Below are positions 48,032 to 56,828 of a stretch of 64,000 bases of DNA, piece after piece; position 1 is the stretch's first letter; each line of letters begins with the position of its first letter. Source of the stretch: Rugamonas rubra (GTDB lineage: Bacteria > Pseudomonadota > Gammaproteobacteria > Burkholderiales > Burkholderiaceae_D). The stretch lies in NCBI RefSeq assembly GCF_900114705.1, contig NZ_FOTW01000028.1:31341-95340 (forward strand), read 5' to 3'. Position numbers and translations under genes: made by a program. The notes beneath the pieces were generated by a model. The model was given only the letters and a program-made list of their open reading frames with translations, was not told where the DNA came from and did no database searches.

Positions 48032-49054
48032 ATGAAATCAGCGATTTTGGCGGCCGGTCTGGCCCTCGGCGTATTGGCGCAGGCGCCGGCCCAGGCCTGG
48101 CAGCAGGAGACCCACCGCCGCATCGTGCTCGACGCGATCGACTACATGAAGGCCAACCCGGCCAGCACCAACTACGCCAAGCTGGCCGCCGGTGTGACGC
48201 GCGCCGGCTACACCATGGACCAGTTCGCCAAGGCGCTGGGCCAGGGCGCCTACGACGTCGACGACTTCGCCGACACCTACCTGTGCGGCGCCTCGACCGG
48301 CAACTGCCAGCAGGCGCCGGTGTGGGGCGCCGGCGCCAGCATCGTCAAATACACCTCCTACTGGCACTTCCAGAACCACACCTCGGGCGCCGACGTGCAC
48401 GGCAACCCCTTCGGCGGCTACAACTACGCCAAGCTGGCAGTGGCCGGCGACGTCGACAACATGGCCGCCGGCTGGCTGTACGGCGACTACCTGGACGACG
48501 GCGCCGGCGGCCTGAAGGGCTTGTTCGGCGACAGCAGCAAGTACAACAGCTACGGCGTCACCGAGGCGCACTACCGCCTGGGCGGCAGCTCCAACGCCGC
48601 GCAGTACGCCGACTTCGAGACGGCGCCGTTCCAGCCGATCGACAACCTGGGCCAGTACTGGTGGCAGCAGTTCCTCGCCCAACCGACCGCGCAGACGCTC
48701 GGCTTCGTGCTGCACACCACCGACCTGCTGCAGCCGCACCACACCTGGACCTCCTCGGCGCACGACCACGGCGGCTGGGAGCAGTGGGTGCTCGACTACT
48801 ACGAGAAGGAAAACCTGAACAATCCGGCGCTGGTGACGGCGGCGCTGGCCGATTACACGCCGGTGCCGGCCGACGGCATCGACATCCGTCCCTTGTTGAC
48901 CCAGGGCGGCACCTACTCCTACGCCAACGGCGGCATCGTGCTGTCGTCGAAGGACCAGGCCGACCGCAGCCGCGTCGGCCGGCAAATGATTCCGCACTCG
49001 ATCGCCATGGTGGTCCACGTGCTGAACCGCGCCGCCGAACGGCTGGCCAATTGA
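48032..49054 (+). CDS. Secreted zinc-dependent phospholipase C-like enzyme
   Basis: This 340-residue exported protein has a signal peptide ending AQA/W at about 22. Mature Trp1 matches the N-terminal Zn ligand of the phospholipase C/P1 nuclease superfamily. Further candidate Zn ligands are in QETHRRIV, HFQNHTSG and VLHTTDLLQPHHTW then SAHDHGGWEQW. The likely activity is hydrolysis of phospholipids or phosphodiesters outside the cell. AGGGGTAAAG lies before the ATG. It is followed at once by a PpiC-type foldase gene, a likely helper for its secretion. Confidence 0.85.
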   Translation: MKSAILAAGLALGVLAQAPAQAWQQETHRRIVLDAIDYMKANPASTNYAKLAAGVTRAGYTMDQFAKALGQGAYDVDDFADTYLCGASTGNCQQAPVWGAGASIVKYTSYWHFQNHTSGADVHGNPFGGYNYAKLAVAGDVDNMAAGWLYGDYLDDGAGGLKGLFGDSSKYNSYGVTEAHYRLGGSSNAAQYADFETAPFQPIDNLGQYWWQQFLAQPTAQTLGFVLHTTDLLQPHHTWTSSAHDHGGWEQWVLDYYEKENLNNPALVTAALADYTPVPADGIDIRPLLTQGGTYSYANGGIVLSSKDQADRSRVGRQMIPHSIAMVVHVLNRAAERLAN

Positions 49055-49065
49055 TCGAGCGGGAG

Positions 49066-50493
49066 ATGAGCTTGGCGGCGGAGTCGGCGCCGCTCGCCGG
49101 CCGGCGCCAACGGCGCCCGGTGGACTCGCCGCGTGCCCTGTTGGGCGGGCTGCTGCTCGGCCTGACGTTGGCGGCGGCCCTGCCGGCGAGCGCCGAGGTG
49201 AACTACGCCGTGCGCGACGCAGCCCTGGCGGCGCGCGTCAACGGCGCGCCGCTGCACGCCTTCGCCCTGGACACCGCCTGGCGTCTGGCGCGCGCCAAGC
49301 AGCCGCAGGTGTCGCGCACGGCGGTCCTGGAGACCTTGATCGGTGAGCGACTGCTGGCCGCCGCCGCGCGCAAGAGCTATGGCGAGGCGGCGCTGTATTC
49401 CGGCCAGCGGGTCGGCTTCGCGCAGGACGTGGCGCTGGACGACCAGTTGGCCGGCAGTCTGCGCGGCCTGTACGGCAAGGAGCTGGAACAGGTGCTGCTG
49501 CGCCTGCCAGGCGGCAGCTTGAACGGCGTGGTCACCGAACGCCCGGCGCTGGACGGCGCGGCGCTCGACGCGGTGTTCGGCAAGCCGGGCCAGCTGCGCC
49601 TGGAGCTGGCGCTGGGCGAGCAGCAGCAGACGCGGGCCAAGGCCATCGTCGTGCTGCGCTACGCCTTGCCGAACGGCGGTAAAGGCGCGCTGAGCTTGTA
49701 CGATATCTACCGCCGGCAGAACGTGCAGGGCCGCGCCCAGCTGTTCGCCCGCCAGGCCGACTTTGTGCAGCAGCAGGCGATGCAGAGCCTGGCCGCGCTG
49801 TTCGTGCTCGACTGGGCGCGCGGCCGCTTCGGCGCCGCCGCCGTCGACGATCTGCGCGGCGTGTTTGCCGACCAGGAGGCGGTGCTGGCCTTGCAGCGGT
49901 TGCACGGCATCGGCATCGACACCGATTCCGGCAGCCCCCTGCTGGAGCAACTGGCGCGCCAGGTGGGCGCGGCCGAAGTGCAGGCGTACTATAAGCAGCA
50001 CCAAGAGGAGTTCGTGCGCATCGAGCGGGTCAAGGCGCGGCACATCCGCCTGCCCGACGAGGCCAGCGCGCAGGCTGTGTATGGCGAGCTGCGCGCCGGT
50101 GGCGACTTCGCCGCGCTGGCGCGGCGCCACTCGCGCGCGGCCGACGCGCGCAACGGCGGCGAACTCGGTTGGATCAAGCACGAGGGCAAGCCGGACTGGT
50201 TGGCGCAGCTGGCCTTCGCCCAGGACAAGGGCGAGGTGTCGCGGCCGGTCCGCGCGCCGGTCGGTCCGCACGACCCGGCGTATTGGGAGATCGTGCTGGT
50301 CGAGCAGCGTGTGAACGGCGTGCAGGCGGCCGACTCGGAGGCGGTGCGCTATGTCGCCAGCAACGCGGTGGCGCGCGAGAAGGCGCTGGCGCAGTTGGCC
50401 GCGCTGCGCGCGCACGTGCTGCGCGAGGCACGCATCGAACTCAATCGCCGCGTGTTGGACCAAGCTTTGCAGCTGTTGGAGAAGGCATCATGA
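49066..50493 (+). CDS. PpiC-type peptidyl-prolyl isomerase (foldase)
   Basis: This 475-residue periplasmic protein has an N-terminal Arg-rich leader and hydrophobic segment (ALLGGLLLGLTLAAALPASA). A SurA/PrsA-like helical region with ETLIGERLLAAAA follows, then a parvulin domain (about 325-420: VKARHIRLPDEASAQAVYGE, GGDFAALARRHSRAADARNG, GELGWIKHEG). It should help fold exported proteins. The gene starts 11 bp after the phospholipase gene, whose product it may serve. It overlaps the next gene by an ATGA. Confidence 0.88.
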   Translation: MSLAAESAPLAGRRQRRPVDSPRALLGGLLLGLTLAAALPASAEVNYAVRDAALAARVNGAPLHAFALDTAWRLARAKQPQVSRTAVLETLIGERLLAAAARKSYGEAALYSGQRVGFAQDVALDDQLAGSLRGLYGKELEQVLLRLPGGSLNGVVTERPALDGAALDAVFGKPGQLRLELALGEQQQTRAKAIVVLRYALPNGGKGALSLYDIYRRQNVQGRAQLFARQADFVQQQAMQSLAALFVLDWARGRFGAAAVDDLRGVFADQEAVLALQRLHGIGIDTDSGSPLLEQLARQVGAAEVQAYYKQHQEEFVRIERVKARHIRLPDEASAQAVYGELRAGGDFAALARRHSRAADARNGGELGWIKHEGKPDWLAQLAFAQDKGEVSRPVRAPVGPHDPAYWEIVLVEQRVNGVQAADSEAVRYVASNAVAREKALAQLAALRAHVLREARIELNRRVLDQALQLLEKAS

Positions 50494-51080
50494 AACCATT
50501 TTATGGACTGGCGGGCTTGTTGTTGCTGGGCGCGGCGGCCTGGTGGAGCTGGCCGCAGCAGGCGGTGCTGGCGCCGTTGGCGTCGTCCGGGGCGGCGCGG
50601 GACGGCGCCGCGCCGGCCGCCGGCGCGGCCGCCGGTTCGGCGGCGGCCGGGCAGTGGTTCGCCGCCATCGCCGACGACGAGCGGGAGTTGAAGCGGGTGC
50701 CCTTGCCGCCGCTCGAGGGCAACCGTTCGGCGTGGTTGAGCATGGCCGAGGCGCGCGAGCACGGCGACAGCCGCACGCCGCCGTTGCAGCGCGACGAGGC
50801 GCCGGCGCAGCGCGCCAGCGCGGCCCAGCTGGCCGACCCGCAGGCCTACCGCCAGTATGAACAGGGACAGAAGCAGCGCATGCTCGGCGCCTATGTGGCG
50901 GCGGCCGACAGCGAGCTGCCGGCCCTGCGCGCCGACGTCGAGCGGGCCAGGGCGGCCGGCCTGCCGGCGGCCGACATCGCCAAGGTGGAGGAGAAGATCC
51001 GCCGCATCGAGGAGCAGCGCCGTATCGTCGTCAAGGACAATCCGGGCCTGGCCGCCGCGCCAGCGGCGATCAGGCGCTAG
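50490..51080 (+). CDS. Uncharacterised secreted protein, third gene of the phospholipase operon
   Basis: This 196-residue protein has a single N-terminal membrane segment or signal (LAGLLLLGAAAWWSW), a long Ala/Gly/Pro-rich linker and a helical, charged C-terminus (VERARAAGLPAADIAKVEEK, IRRIEEQRRIVVKDN). This layout resembles lipase-specific foldases (Lif): an anchor, a variable linker and a helical chaperone arm, though no Lif motif (RxxFDY) is seen. It overlaps the foldase gene by ATGA and is probably coupled to it. Confidence 0.8.
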   Translation: MKPFYGLAGLLLLGAAAWWSWPQQAVLAPLASSGAARDGAAPAAGAAAGSAAAGQWFAAIADDERELKRVPLPPLEGNRSAWLSMAEAREHGDSRTPPLQRDEAPAQRASAAQLADPQAYRQYEQGQKQRMLGAYVAAADSELPALRADVERARAAGLPAADIAKVEEKIRRIEEQRRIVVKDNPGLAAAPAAIRR

Positions 51081-51113
51081 GATCGCTGGCGCTTGGGACG
51101 CGGGCGGTTTTTT

Positions 51114-51181
51114 TACCCCGCACCCCGATGCACCACGGGGTCTGACCCCATTCGGGGTCAGACCCCTTTGCTTGCGGGGTA
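51114..51181. repeat. GGGGTCTGACCCC palindrome, copy 3 (full element)
   Basis: The core 13-nt arms at 51137-51149 and 51154-51166 enclose ATTC. An outer stem of TACCCCGCA (51114-51122) and TGCGGGGTA (51173-51181) encloses the core. This full 68-bp element sits in the convergent gap between the phospholipase operon and the 799-residue protein gene. Confidence 0.9.
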
Positions 51182-51275
51182 AGGCCGGCGTTCCGCTAAT
51201 CCAGCGGTGCCGACCCCAATGTACCGTTGGGTTTGGTCGGCGTTTTGCGATCCCTAAATTCCCCCCATTATCCGG

Positions 51276-53675
51276 CTAGTAGAAGTAGGGCGTCTTACGC
51301 GCCCACTCGTCGCCTTTGTAGCGCTTGTGCAGCAGGTTGAAGGCGTTCTTCGACAAGGCCTTGGCGTCGGCATCCAGGCAACCGCCACGGGTCGACTGCA
51401 CCACCACGTGCAGCAACCATGGCAGGTCCGGGTCGGCCGGCACTGCGGCGGCACGCTGCAGCACGTGGGCGCCGACGAAACCGGTCGAGGTGGGCAGGGC
51501 GCCCAGGCTCGCCATCTCCTTGCCGCGCGCGTCGGCGCGGCCGGTCTCCGGCGCCGGTGGCGACAGTTCTATGTCGGTGTCCGGCGCGCCCCAGCCGGCG
51601 GCGCCGGTGGGGATTTTGCACCACAGGTCGGCCAGCGCCTCGGCCTTGTCGCGCGGCTTGCTGTCGGCCTCGACGCGGCTGCCGTTGACGACCGGCGACA
51701 GGCCGTACCGCAGCGCGCTCAACACCATCGCGTGGCGCCGCGCCGGGGCGGCGGGCAGGGCGCGGTATTGGCGCATGGCCTCGGCCAGGGCCGGCGCGGC
51801 CTGCGCCAGCTGGGCCGCCTGCAAGGCCAACTCGCTCTGGCCGAGCAGGTCGGCGCGCATCCAGGCGGCCACGGCGATGCTGGCGCGCAGGCCCGCGTCG
51901 AGTTTCGGATGGCCGGCCAGGGCGAGCAATTCGGCGGTGCTCAAGCCGCCGTTGAGCCAGCGCAGGCCGTCGGCCGCAACCTGCGGCGGTTCGGCGGCGC
52001 GCGCGCTCTCGCCGGTGTCGGCGTCGGCGCTGCGGCTGACGGTGCGCAGCAGGTAGTTGGCGGCGTCGGATGGCGAGGCGGCCACGGCGAAGCGCTCCTG
52101 CAGGAACAGGTTGCGCGCGTTCGACGAGGCGCTGGCCGACAGCGCCGGGCTGGCCAGCATGGCGTCGCCGATGGCGCGTGCTTGTTCGGCCTGGCCCTTG
52201 ATGCGGTAGTGGCGCGCCAACGCGTAGCGCAGGGTCAGGTATTCGGGCGAACCGGCCGGCACCTTGAGCGCGGCCTGCTCCAGGTCGGCCGGCATCTGGC
52301 CGGCCTTGACGGCGGCGGCCACCAGCCAAACACGGGCCTGGCCGGCGTCGCCGCCGCGCTTGCGCCACTGCTGCAGCGCGTGGGCACGCTGCGGCGCACA
52401 GCTGGCGTCGGCCGCTTTGCCGGTGGCGGCGCCGGCGCCGTCGTTACTGTTACCGTTGCCAGCATCCGGGGGCGGGCCGCATTGCTGCAGTGTTTGTATC
52501 CAGTCGATGAAGCCGGTGGCGCCGCGCAGCTGTTGCGACGCGGCCTGCTTGTCCTTGCTGGTCCATTCGGACAGGCGGTCGTCGGCCAGCACGCGCCAGT
52601 CGCCCAGGTGGTCGTCCAGGTACGGATCGGCGTGCGGCTCGTCGAGCAGCCTGCTGAGCTGCTCGAAGCGGGCCTGCGGCGTCAAGCGCACCTGCATGGC
52701 GCGGACGACGGCGCGGCTGGCCTCGTGCAGGCTGGCCAGCGCCGGATCGCGCTGGATCTTTTGCGCGGCGACGGTGATGGCGGCCAACCGGTCCTCCTGC
52801 AGTCCGGCGGCGCCGGCCTTGGCCAGACGCGCTGCGGCCGGGTTCTGCTCGGCCGCTTGGCCGGCGGCCTGGCTTGCGGCTTGGTTGGCGGCTTGGCTGG
52901 CGGCGCGCGCCAGCGAGCGCAGGTTCAAGTAGTCGCCCCATTGCCGCAACGGGTGGTCGGCAGTGGCGCCGATCTGGGCGAAGCGCTGCGCGCTGACGGT
53001 GTAGTTGCCGTCGTAGAAGGCGGCGGCGGCCAGCTGGTATTGCTGCATCTGGCGCCAGTACAAGGCCTCGCCGGCGGGCAGCTCGGCCGGCGGCGCCAGC
53101 ACCACCTTGGGCGCGCCGTAGCCGCGCTGCTGCGCGTCCGGGTCGTCGCCGCAGAACTTGAACACCTGGCGCTGGCTGGCCACCCAGGCCGCCAAGCGCG
53201 CCGGCGTGGCGTCGGCCCGTTTGGCCAGCCCGTTCAAAGTGTCGGTGGCGAAGCTGTAGGCGCCGGTCGGGCAGTTCAAATAGCCGCGTGCCAGCATGTC
53301 GTTGTCGTTCTTCGGCGCCGGGGCGCGCTTGAGCGCGCTGCCGACGGCGCCCTGCCAGGCGGCGTAGACCTTGGCGCCGTCGCCGGCGTCGAGCCAGCCG
53401 CCGGCCTTGCTGCCGAGGGCGCGCTCCAGGCCGCCGCTGCGGTTGGGCTGGGTCTTCAATTCCTGCGCGCCGAGGGCGATGGCGCGCCAGGCGGCGTACA
53501 GGTACATCCGTTCAAAGCTGGGCAGCAGCACGCCGAGTTCGCCGTTTTGGTAGCGGGCCGGCGCGATGTCGCTGGCGCCACGGTTGACGAAACGGTCGTA
53601 GGCGTCGCCGCCGCTGGCGGTGGCGGCGGCGCAGGCCAGGGCCGCGCAGGCGGCGGCGATCAGGCGTAGCATCAT
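51276..53675 (-). CDS. Uncharacterised 799-residue exported repeat protein
   Basis: The protein has a Sec signal peptide (MMLRLIAAACAALACAAATA, cleaved near 22). The rest is Ala/Gln-rich helical, with patterns such as YAAWRAIALGAQELK, LAAAAFYDGNYTVSAQRFAQ and LRYALARHYRIKGQAEQARA that suggest tetratricopeptide-like repeats. I recognise no named family. It follows the DUF3142 gene with its ATG overlapping that stop, so the pair is translationally coupled. A periplasmic or outer-membrane scaffold role is inferred. Confidence 0.8.
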   Translation of the reverse strand: MMLRLIAAACAALACAAATASGGDAYDRFVNRGASDIAPARYQNGELGVLLPSFERMYLYAAWRAIALGAQELKTQPNRSGGLERALGSKAGGWLDAGDGAKVYAAWQGAVGSALKRAPAPKNDNDMLARGYLNCPTGAYSFATDTLNGLAKRADATPARLAAWVASQRQVFKFCGDDPDAQQRGYGAPKVVLAPPAELPAGEALYWRQMQQYQLAAAAFYDGNYTVSAQRFAQIGATADHPLRQWGDYLNLRSLARAASQAANQAASQAAGQAAEQNPAAARLAKAGAAGLQEDRLAAITVAAQKIQRDPALASLHEASRAVVRAMQVRLTPQARFEQLSRLLDEPHADPYLDDHLGDWRVLADDRLSEWTSKDKQAASQQLRGATGFIDWIQTLQQCGPPPDAGNGNSNDGAGAATGKAADASCAPQRAHALQQWRKRGGDAGQARVWLVAAAVKAGQMPADLEQAALKVPAGSPEYLTLRYALARHYRIKGQAEQARAIGDAMLASPALSASASSNARNLFLQERFAVAASPSDAANYLLRTVSRSADADTGESARAAEPPQVAADGLRWLNGGLSTAELLALAGHPKLDAGLRASIAVAAWMRADLLGQSELALQAAQLAQAAPALAEAMRQYRALPAAPARRHAMVLSALRYGLSPVVNGSRVEADSKPRDKAEALADLWCKIPTGAAGWGAPDTDIELSPPAPETGRADARGKEMASLGALPTSTGFVGAHVLQRAAAVPADPDLPWLLHVVVQSTRGGCLDADAKALSKNAFNLLHKRYKGDEWARKTPYFY

Positions 53676-54511
53676 GGGGTGGTCCTCGATTGGGAAACGA
53701 TTTGTGTGGGGGTGAAGGTGGAGCGGCGCCAGGCGCGCCGGTCGAACCAATAGCGTTTGGTGTAGCGCGCCTCGACCTCGGCGCTGAACGGTTCCTGCGG
53801 CGAGAAGCCGGCGGCGCCGCCACGGCAGCGCTGGTGCAGCCGCTCCGGCTGGTGTTCGATCAGTTCGCGCAGTTCGGCGCTGTCGCGGCCCATGCGGAAG
53901 AACATCGGCACCACCTCGTCGGCGTCGAGGTTGTCGAGCCAGGCGGGCGAGCGGCACCACCAGGTCAGCGCGGTGACGCTCAGGCGCATGCGCGGCGGCA
54001 GCGCGGCGCGGATCTGCCGCACCAGCGAGTGGTAGAACTGGCGCTGCGAGGGTTTGGCCTCCATGTCCAGCTGGACCCAGCCGGAGCTGCTGTCGGCGGC
54101 GGCGTCGAGCGCGGCGCCGACGATCAGCGCGCGGCTGCCCTCGATGTCCTCGGGCGGGTGCACGGTGCTCACTTCGACGTGCAGCACCGGCGTGACGCGG
54201 GTGCCGGCCGCCAGCGCCGGCTGGCGCATGCGCGGCCGGGTGCGGATGGCGGCGCCGCTGAGCAGCACGTGGCGGTGCAGCACGGCCGCCTCCTGGGTCG
54301 ACCAGGCGGGCAGTTCGGCCTCGTCCCACAGCCAGGCGATTTGTTGCGCGGGGGCGGGGCGCGCGGCGCCAAGCAGGGCGCACAACAAGGCGGCGGGCAG
54401 GGCGCGCGGCCGTTGGGTGAGCAGGGCGGCGAATAGCCGGGGTGGGCGGGCAAGGCCGGCGCTGCCGCGAGGCGGGCGTCGGCTGGCGGTACAACTGGGG
54501 TCAAGCTGCAT
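53672..54511 (-). CDS. DUF3142 family exported protein
   Basis: This 279-residue protein matches the DUF3142 pattern: IAWLWDEAELPAWSTQEAAV, VHPPEDIEGSRALIVGAALD, WVQLDMEAKPSQRQFYHSL and TALTWWCRSPAWLDNL then EVVPMFFRMGRD. The fold resembles glycoside-hydrolase barrels and the strand WVQLDMEA may carry catalytic acids, but no activity is proven. The N-terminus is Arg/Pro-rich, followed by a hydrophobic segment (LPAALLCALLGAARPAPA) that is probably a signal. It is the first gene of a two-gene operon. Confidence 0.82.
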   Translation of the reverse strand: MQLDPSCTASRRPPRGSAGLARPPRLFAALLTQRPRALPAALLCALLGAARPAPAQQIAWLWDEAELPAWSTQEAAVLHRHVLLSGAAIRTRPRMRQPALAAGTRVTPVLHVEVSTVHPPEDIEGSRALIVGAALDAAADSSSGWVQLDMEAKPSQRQFYHSLVRQIRAALPPRMRLSVTALTWWCRSPAWLDNLDADEVVPMFFRMGRDSAELRELIEHQPERLHQRCRGGAAGFSPQEPFSAEVEARYTKRYWFDRRAWRRSTFTPTQIVSQSRTTP

Positions 54512-54622
54512 GGTCAGGCGATTTCATCTCTTCGCGCCCCTGCCGGGTGCCGGGCGCTCAAGACGAAATTGTAACCGATACAACTGTGCGCAAAAGCCAA
54601 GCGCGCCGTATCAAGTCGATTG

Positions 54623-56779
54623 CTAGCCGCGGATCCAGCGGGCGAACGGCTTCGGGTCCAGGCCGGCGGGCACGAACCAGGCCTTGCGCGCCAGGTCGTA
54701 CTCGGCGCCCAAGGCCTTGACCTCCATGCGCTCGTGGAAGGTGGCGCTCAGGTACAGGCGCGCCGGCGCGGCGGGGCGTGGCCGGTCCTCGTTGCGGCCC
54801 AGCGCGGCGTCGGCGGCGGCCATGGTTTTGGCCAGCCGCATCTGCGCGATGAAGGGGCTGCGCTGCAGCGGGTCGCTCGGCGAGAGCAGGGTCAGGCGCG
54901 CCTTGGCGCGGGTGGCGGCGACGTAGAACAGGTTCTCCTCGTCGCGCAGCGCGCACAGCGGGCTGGGGAACTCGCCCACCTCGAGGAAGGGTAGCAGCAC
55001 GTGGGCGTATTCCTTGCCCTTGGCGTTGGCGACGCATTCGATGGCCACCACGTCCTTGTCGCGCTTGCGGCTGGCGAAGGCCTCGCTGGCGTTGATCCAG
55101 GCCCAGAAGTCGCGCAGCGACATGCCGGTGCCGGCCGCCGCCGCGAGGAAGCCGGCCAGCGACTTGGCCACCACGCTGGCGTCGTAGGGCCGCACGAAGA
55201 TGCGCCGCGCCGCCGTCTCCAGGTGCATCTGCGCGCAGACGGCGCGCAGCGCCTGCTCGGCGTTGGCCTCGGCGCCGGCCTCCTTCAGGCTGGCGATGAC
55301 CTCGGTGATCTGCCGCGCCGCCGCGCGCGACTGCTCGCGTTCGTCGCTGCTGATGTAGGCGCTGAAGAAGTCGCGCAGCAGCTGCGGGTCCTTGGCGATG
55401 GCGAACTTGGCCTGCTCCATCTTCTGCGGCGTCAGCTCGACCTCGGCGAAGATCGCCAGCGCCTCGACGATGCCGGTGCGCACCTCGTAGGATTTGACGG
55501 CCTGCAGGTCGTCCAGGGCCAGCGCCATCATCCCGCGCAGGAACAGGATCTCGTCGCGCTGCAAATAGCCGGCCATCTCCTGGGTGCGGTAGCCGATCTT
55601 GGCGCGCATCAGCGCGTTCTCGATGGCCACCGACTGGTGGCGGTCGCGGATCAGGATGGCGCAGCCGTCGAGCGGGTTGCCGTCGCGCTTCCACTGTGCC
55701 AGCGCGGCCACGGCCTGCTCGGCGCAGGCGTCGTGGCCGGCGGCGTTGTCGTAGTGGCCGTCGCGGATCTCGGTGCGCAGCGGCAGGTTCGAGTCGACCG
55801 GCTTGTGCTTGAACTCGGCCATGGCGTAGGCCAGGTGTGGGCCGTGGCGGTAGGTGTAGGTGAGCGGGTAGCGCACCAAATTCGGATAGCTGTGGCCGAA
55901 ACGGTGGCGCAGGAAGTCCTCGCTGGCGCCCAGCTTGGCGTGGATCACCTGGTCCTTGTCGCCGGCGCCGACGAAGAAGCAGCTCGGCTTGGCGATCAGC
56001 GCGTTGAGGATGCGGAAGGCTGCCTCGTTCAAGTCGTGCAGCTCGTCGCAGACGACGACGCGGTAGGCCGCCATGTCCTGCGCCAGGTCGGGCATGGCCG
56101 ACAGGCTGCGCGCCAGGTCGTAGGTGGCGTCGAAGGGGCCGCGGAACAGCGCGCCCTCGCGGCTGCCCAGGCGGATGCGCTCGTATTCGGTGGCGACCAG
56201 GAAGTCGGTCAGGGTCATGTTGAGCTGCTCGGCGCACTCCTCGGGGCCGAGGTAGTCGACGTCGACCTGCTCCAGCGCCATCGTCGCCTTCAGGCTCAGC
56301 TGCACGTCGAGGAACTGGCTCAGCGCGATGTTGTGGGTGCGCAGATCCAAGTCTTCATACAGGCCGCCGAAGCGCGCGCCGGCCTGCTCGATGGCGGCCA
56401 GGGCGTAGGGCTTGAGTTGGCGCGGCTGCGGGCAGGCCTTGGCGTCGTCGCTGTCGATGCGGGCCAGCTCGCGGGCGGCGAAGTCCTCGAAGGTCAGCAC
56501 GGCGATGCGCGCCACGGTGGCGTAGGGCACGCCGACGTCGAGCAGGCGCTGGCGCATCACGTCGCGCGCCTCGGGGGTGAAGGTGAGCGCCAGGATCTGC
56601 TCGGGCGCCAGCTTGCGGGCGATGGCCTCGCCGATGCGGATGGCCAGCGTGGTGGTCTTGGCGGCGCCGGCGTTGGCGTCGATCAGCACCACCTTGTTCT
56701 GCGCCAGCTGGATGGCGGTCTGTTCCGGGGTGGGGCGCAGGCCTTGCGGGATGAAGCGGGGGAGGTTGGGCTCATTCAT
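54623..56779 (-). CDS. UvrD-like superfamily 1 helicase with C-terminal DUF5710-like domain
   Basis: This 718-residue protein has SF1 helicase motifs in order: Q-motif-like TPEQTAIQLAQ, Walker A ANAGAAKTTT (35-44), DELHDLN (245-251) for Walker B, VGAGDKDQVIHAKLGA for motif III, YTYRHGP, ANAKGKEYAHVLLP for motif V and ENLFYVAATRAK for motif VI. The Walker A loop has Ala40 where Gly normally precedes the Lys. The last 45 residues (VKALGAEYDLARKAWFVPAG then LDPKPFARWI) match DUF5710. It is likely a DNA repair or mobile-element helicase. Start MNEPNLPRF was chosen. Confidence 0.86.
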   Translation of the reverse strand: MNEPNLPRFIPQGLRPTPEQTAIQLAQNKVVLIDANAGAAKTTTLAIRIGEAIARKLAPEQILALTFTPEARDVMRQRLLDVGVPYATVARIAVLTFEDFAARELARIDSDDAKACPQPRQLKPYALAAIEQAGARFGGLYEDLDLRTHNIALSQFLDVQLSLKATMALEQVDVDYLGPEECAEQLNMTLTDFLVATEYERIRLGSREGALFRGPFDATYDLARSLSAMPDLAQDMAAYRVVVCDELHDLNEAAFRILNALIAKPSCFFVGAGDKDQVIHAKLGASEDFLRHRFGHSYPNLVRYPLTYTYRHGPHLAYAMAEFKHKPVDSNLPLRTEIRDGHYDNAAGHDACAEQAVAALAQWKRDGNPLDGCAILIRDRHQSVAIENALMRAKIGYRTQEMAGYLQRDEILFLRGMMALALDDLQAVKSYEVRTGIVEALAIFAEVELTPQKMEQAKFAIAKDPQLLRDFFSAYISSDEREQSRAAARQITEVIASLKEAGAEANAEQALRAVCAQMHLETAARRIFVRPYDASVVAKSLAGFLAAAAGTGMSLRDFWAWINASEAFASRKRDKDVVAIECVANAKGKEYAHVLLPFLEVGEFPSPLCALRDEENLFYVAATRAKARLTLLSPSDPLQRSPFIAQMRLAKTMAAADAALGRNEDRPRPAAPARLYLSATFHERMEVKALGAEYDLARKAWFVPAGLDPKPFARWIRG

Positions 56780-56828
56780 TGCGCCCATTATACCGGCCGG
56801 CCCGCGCCGGCGGGCCGGCGCCGCGCCC

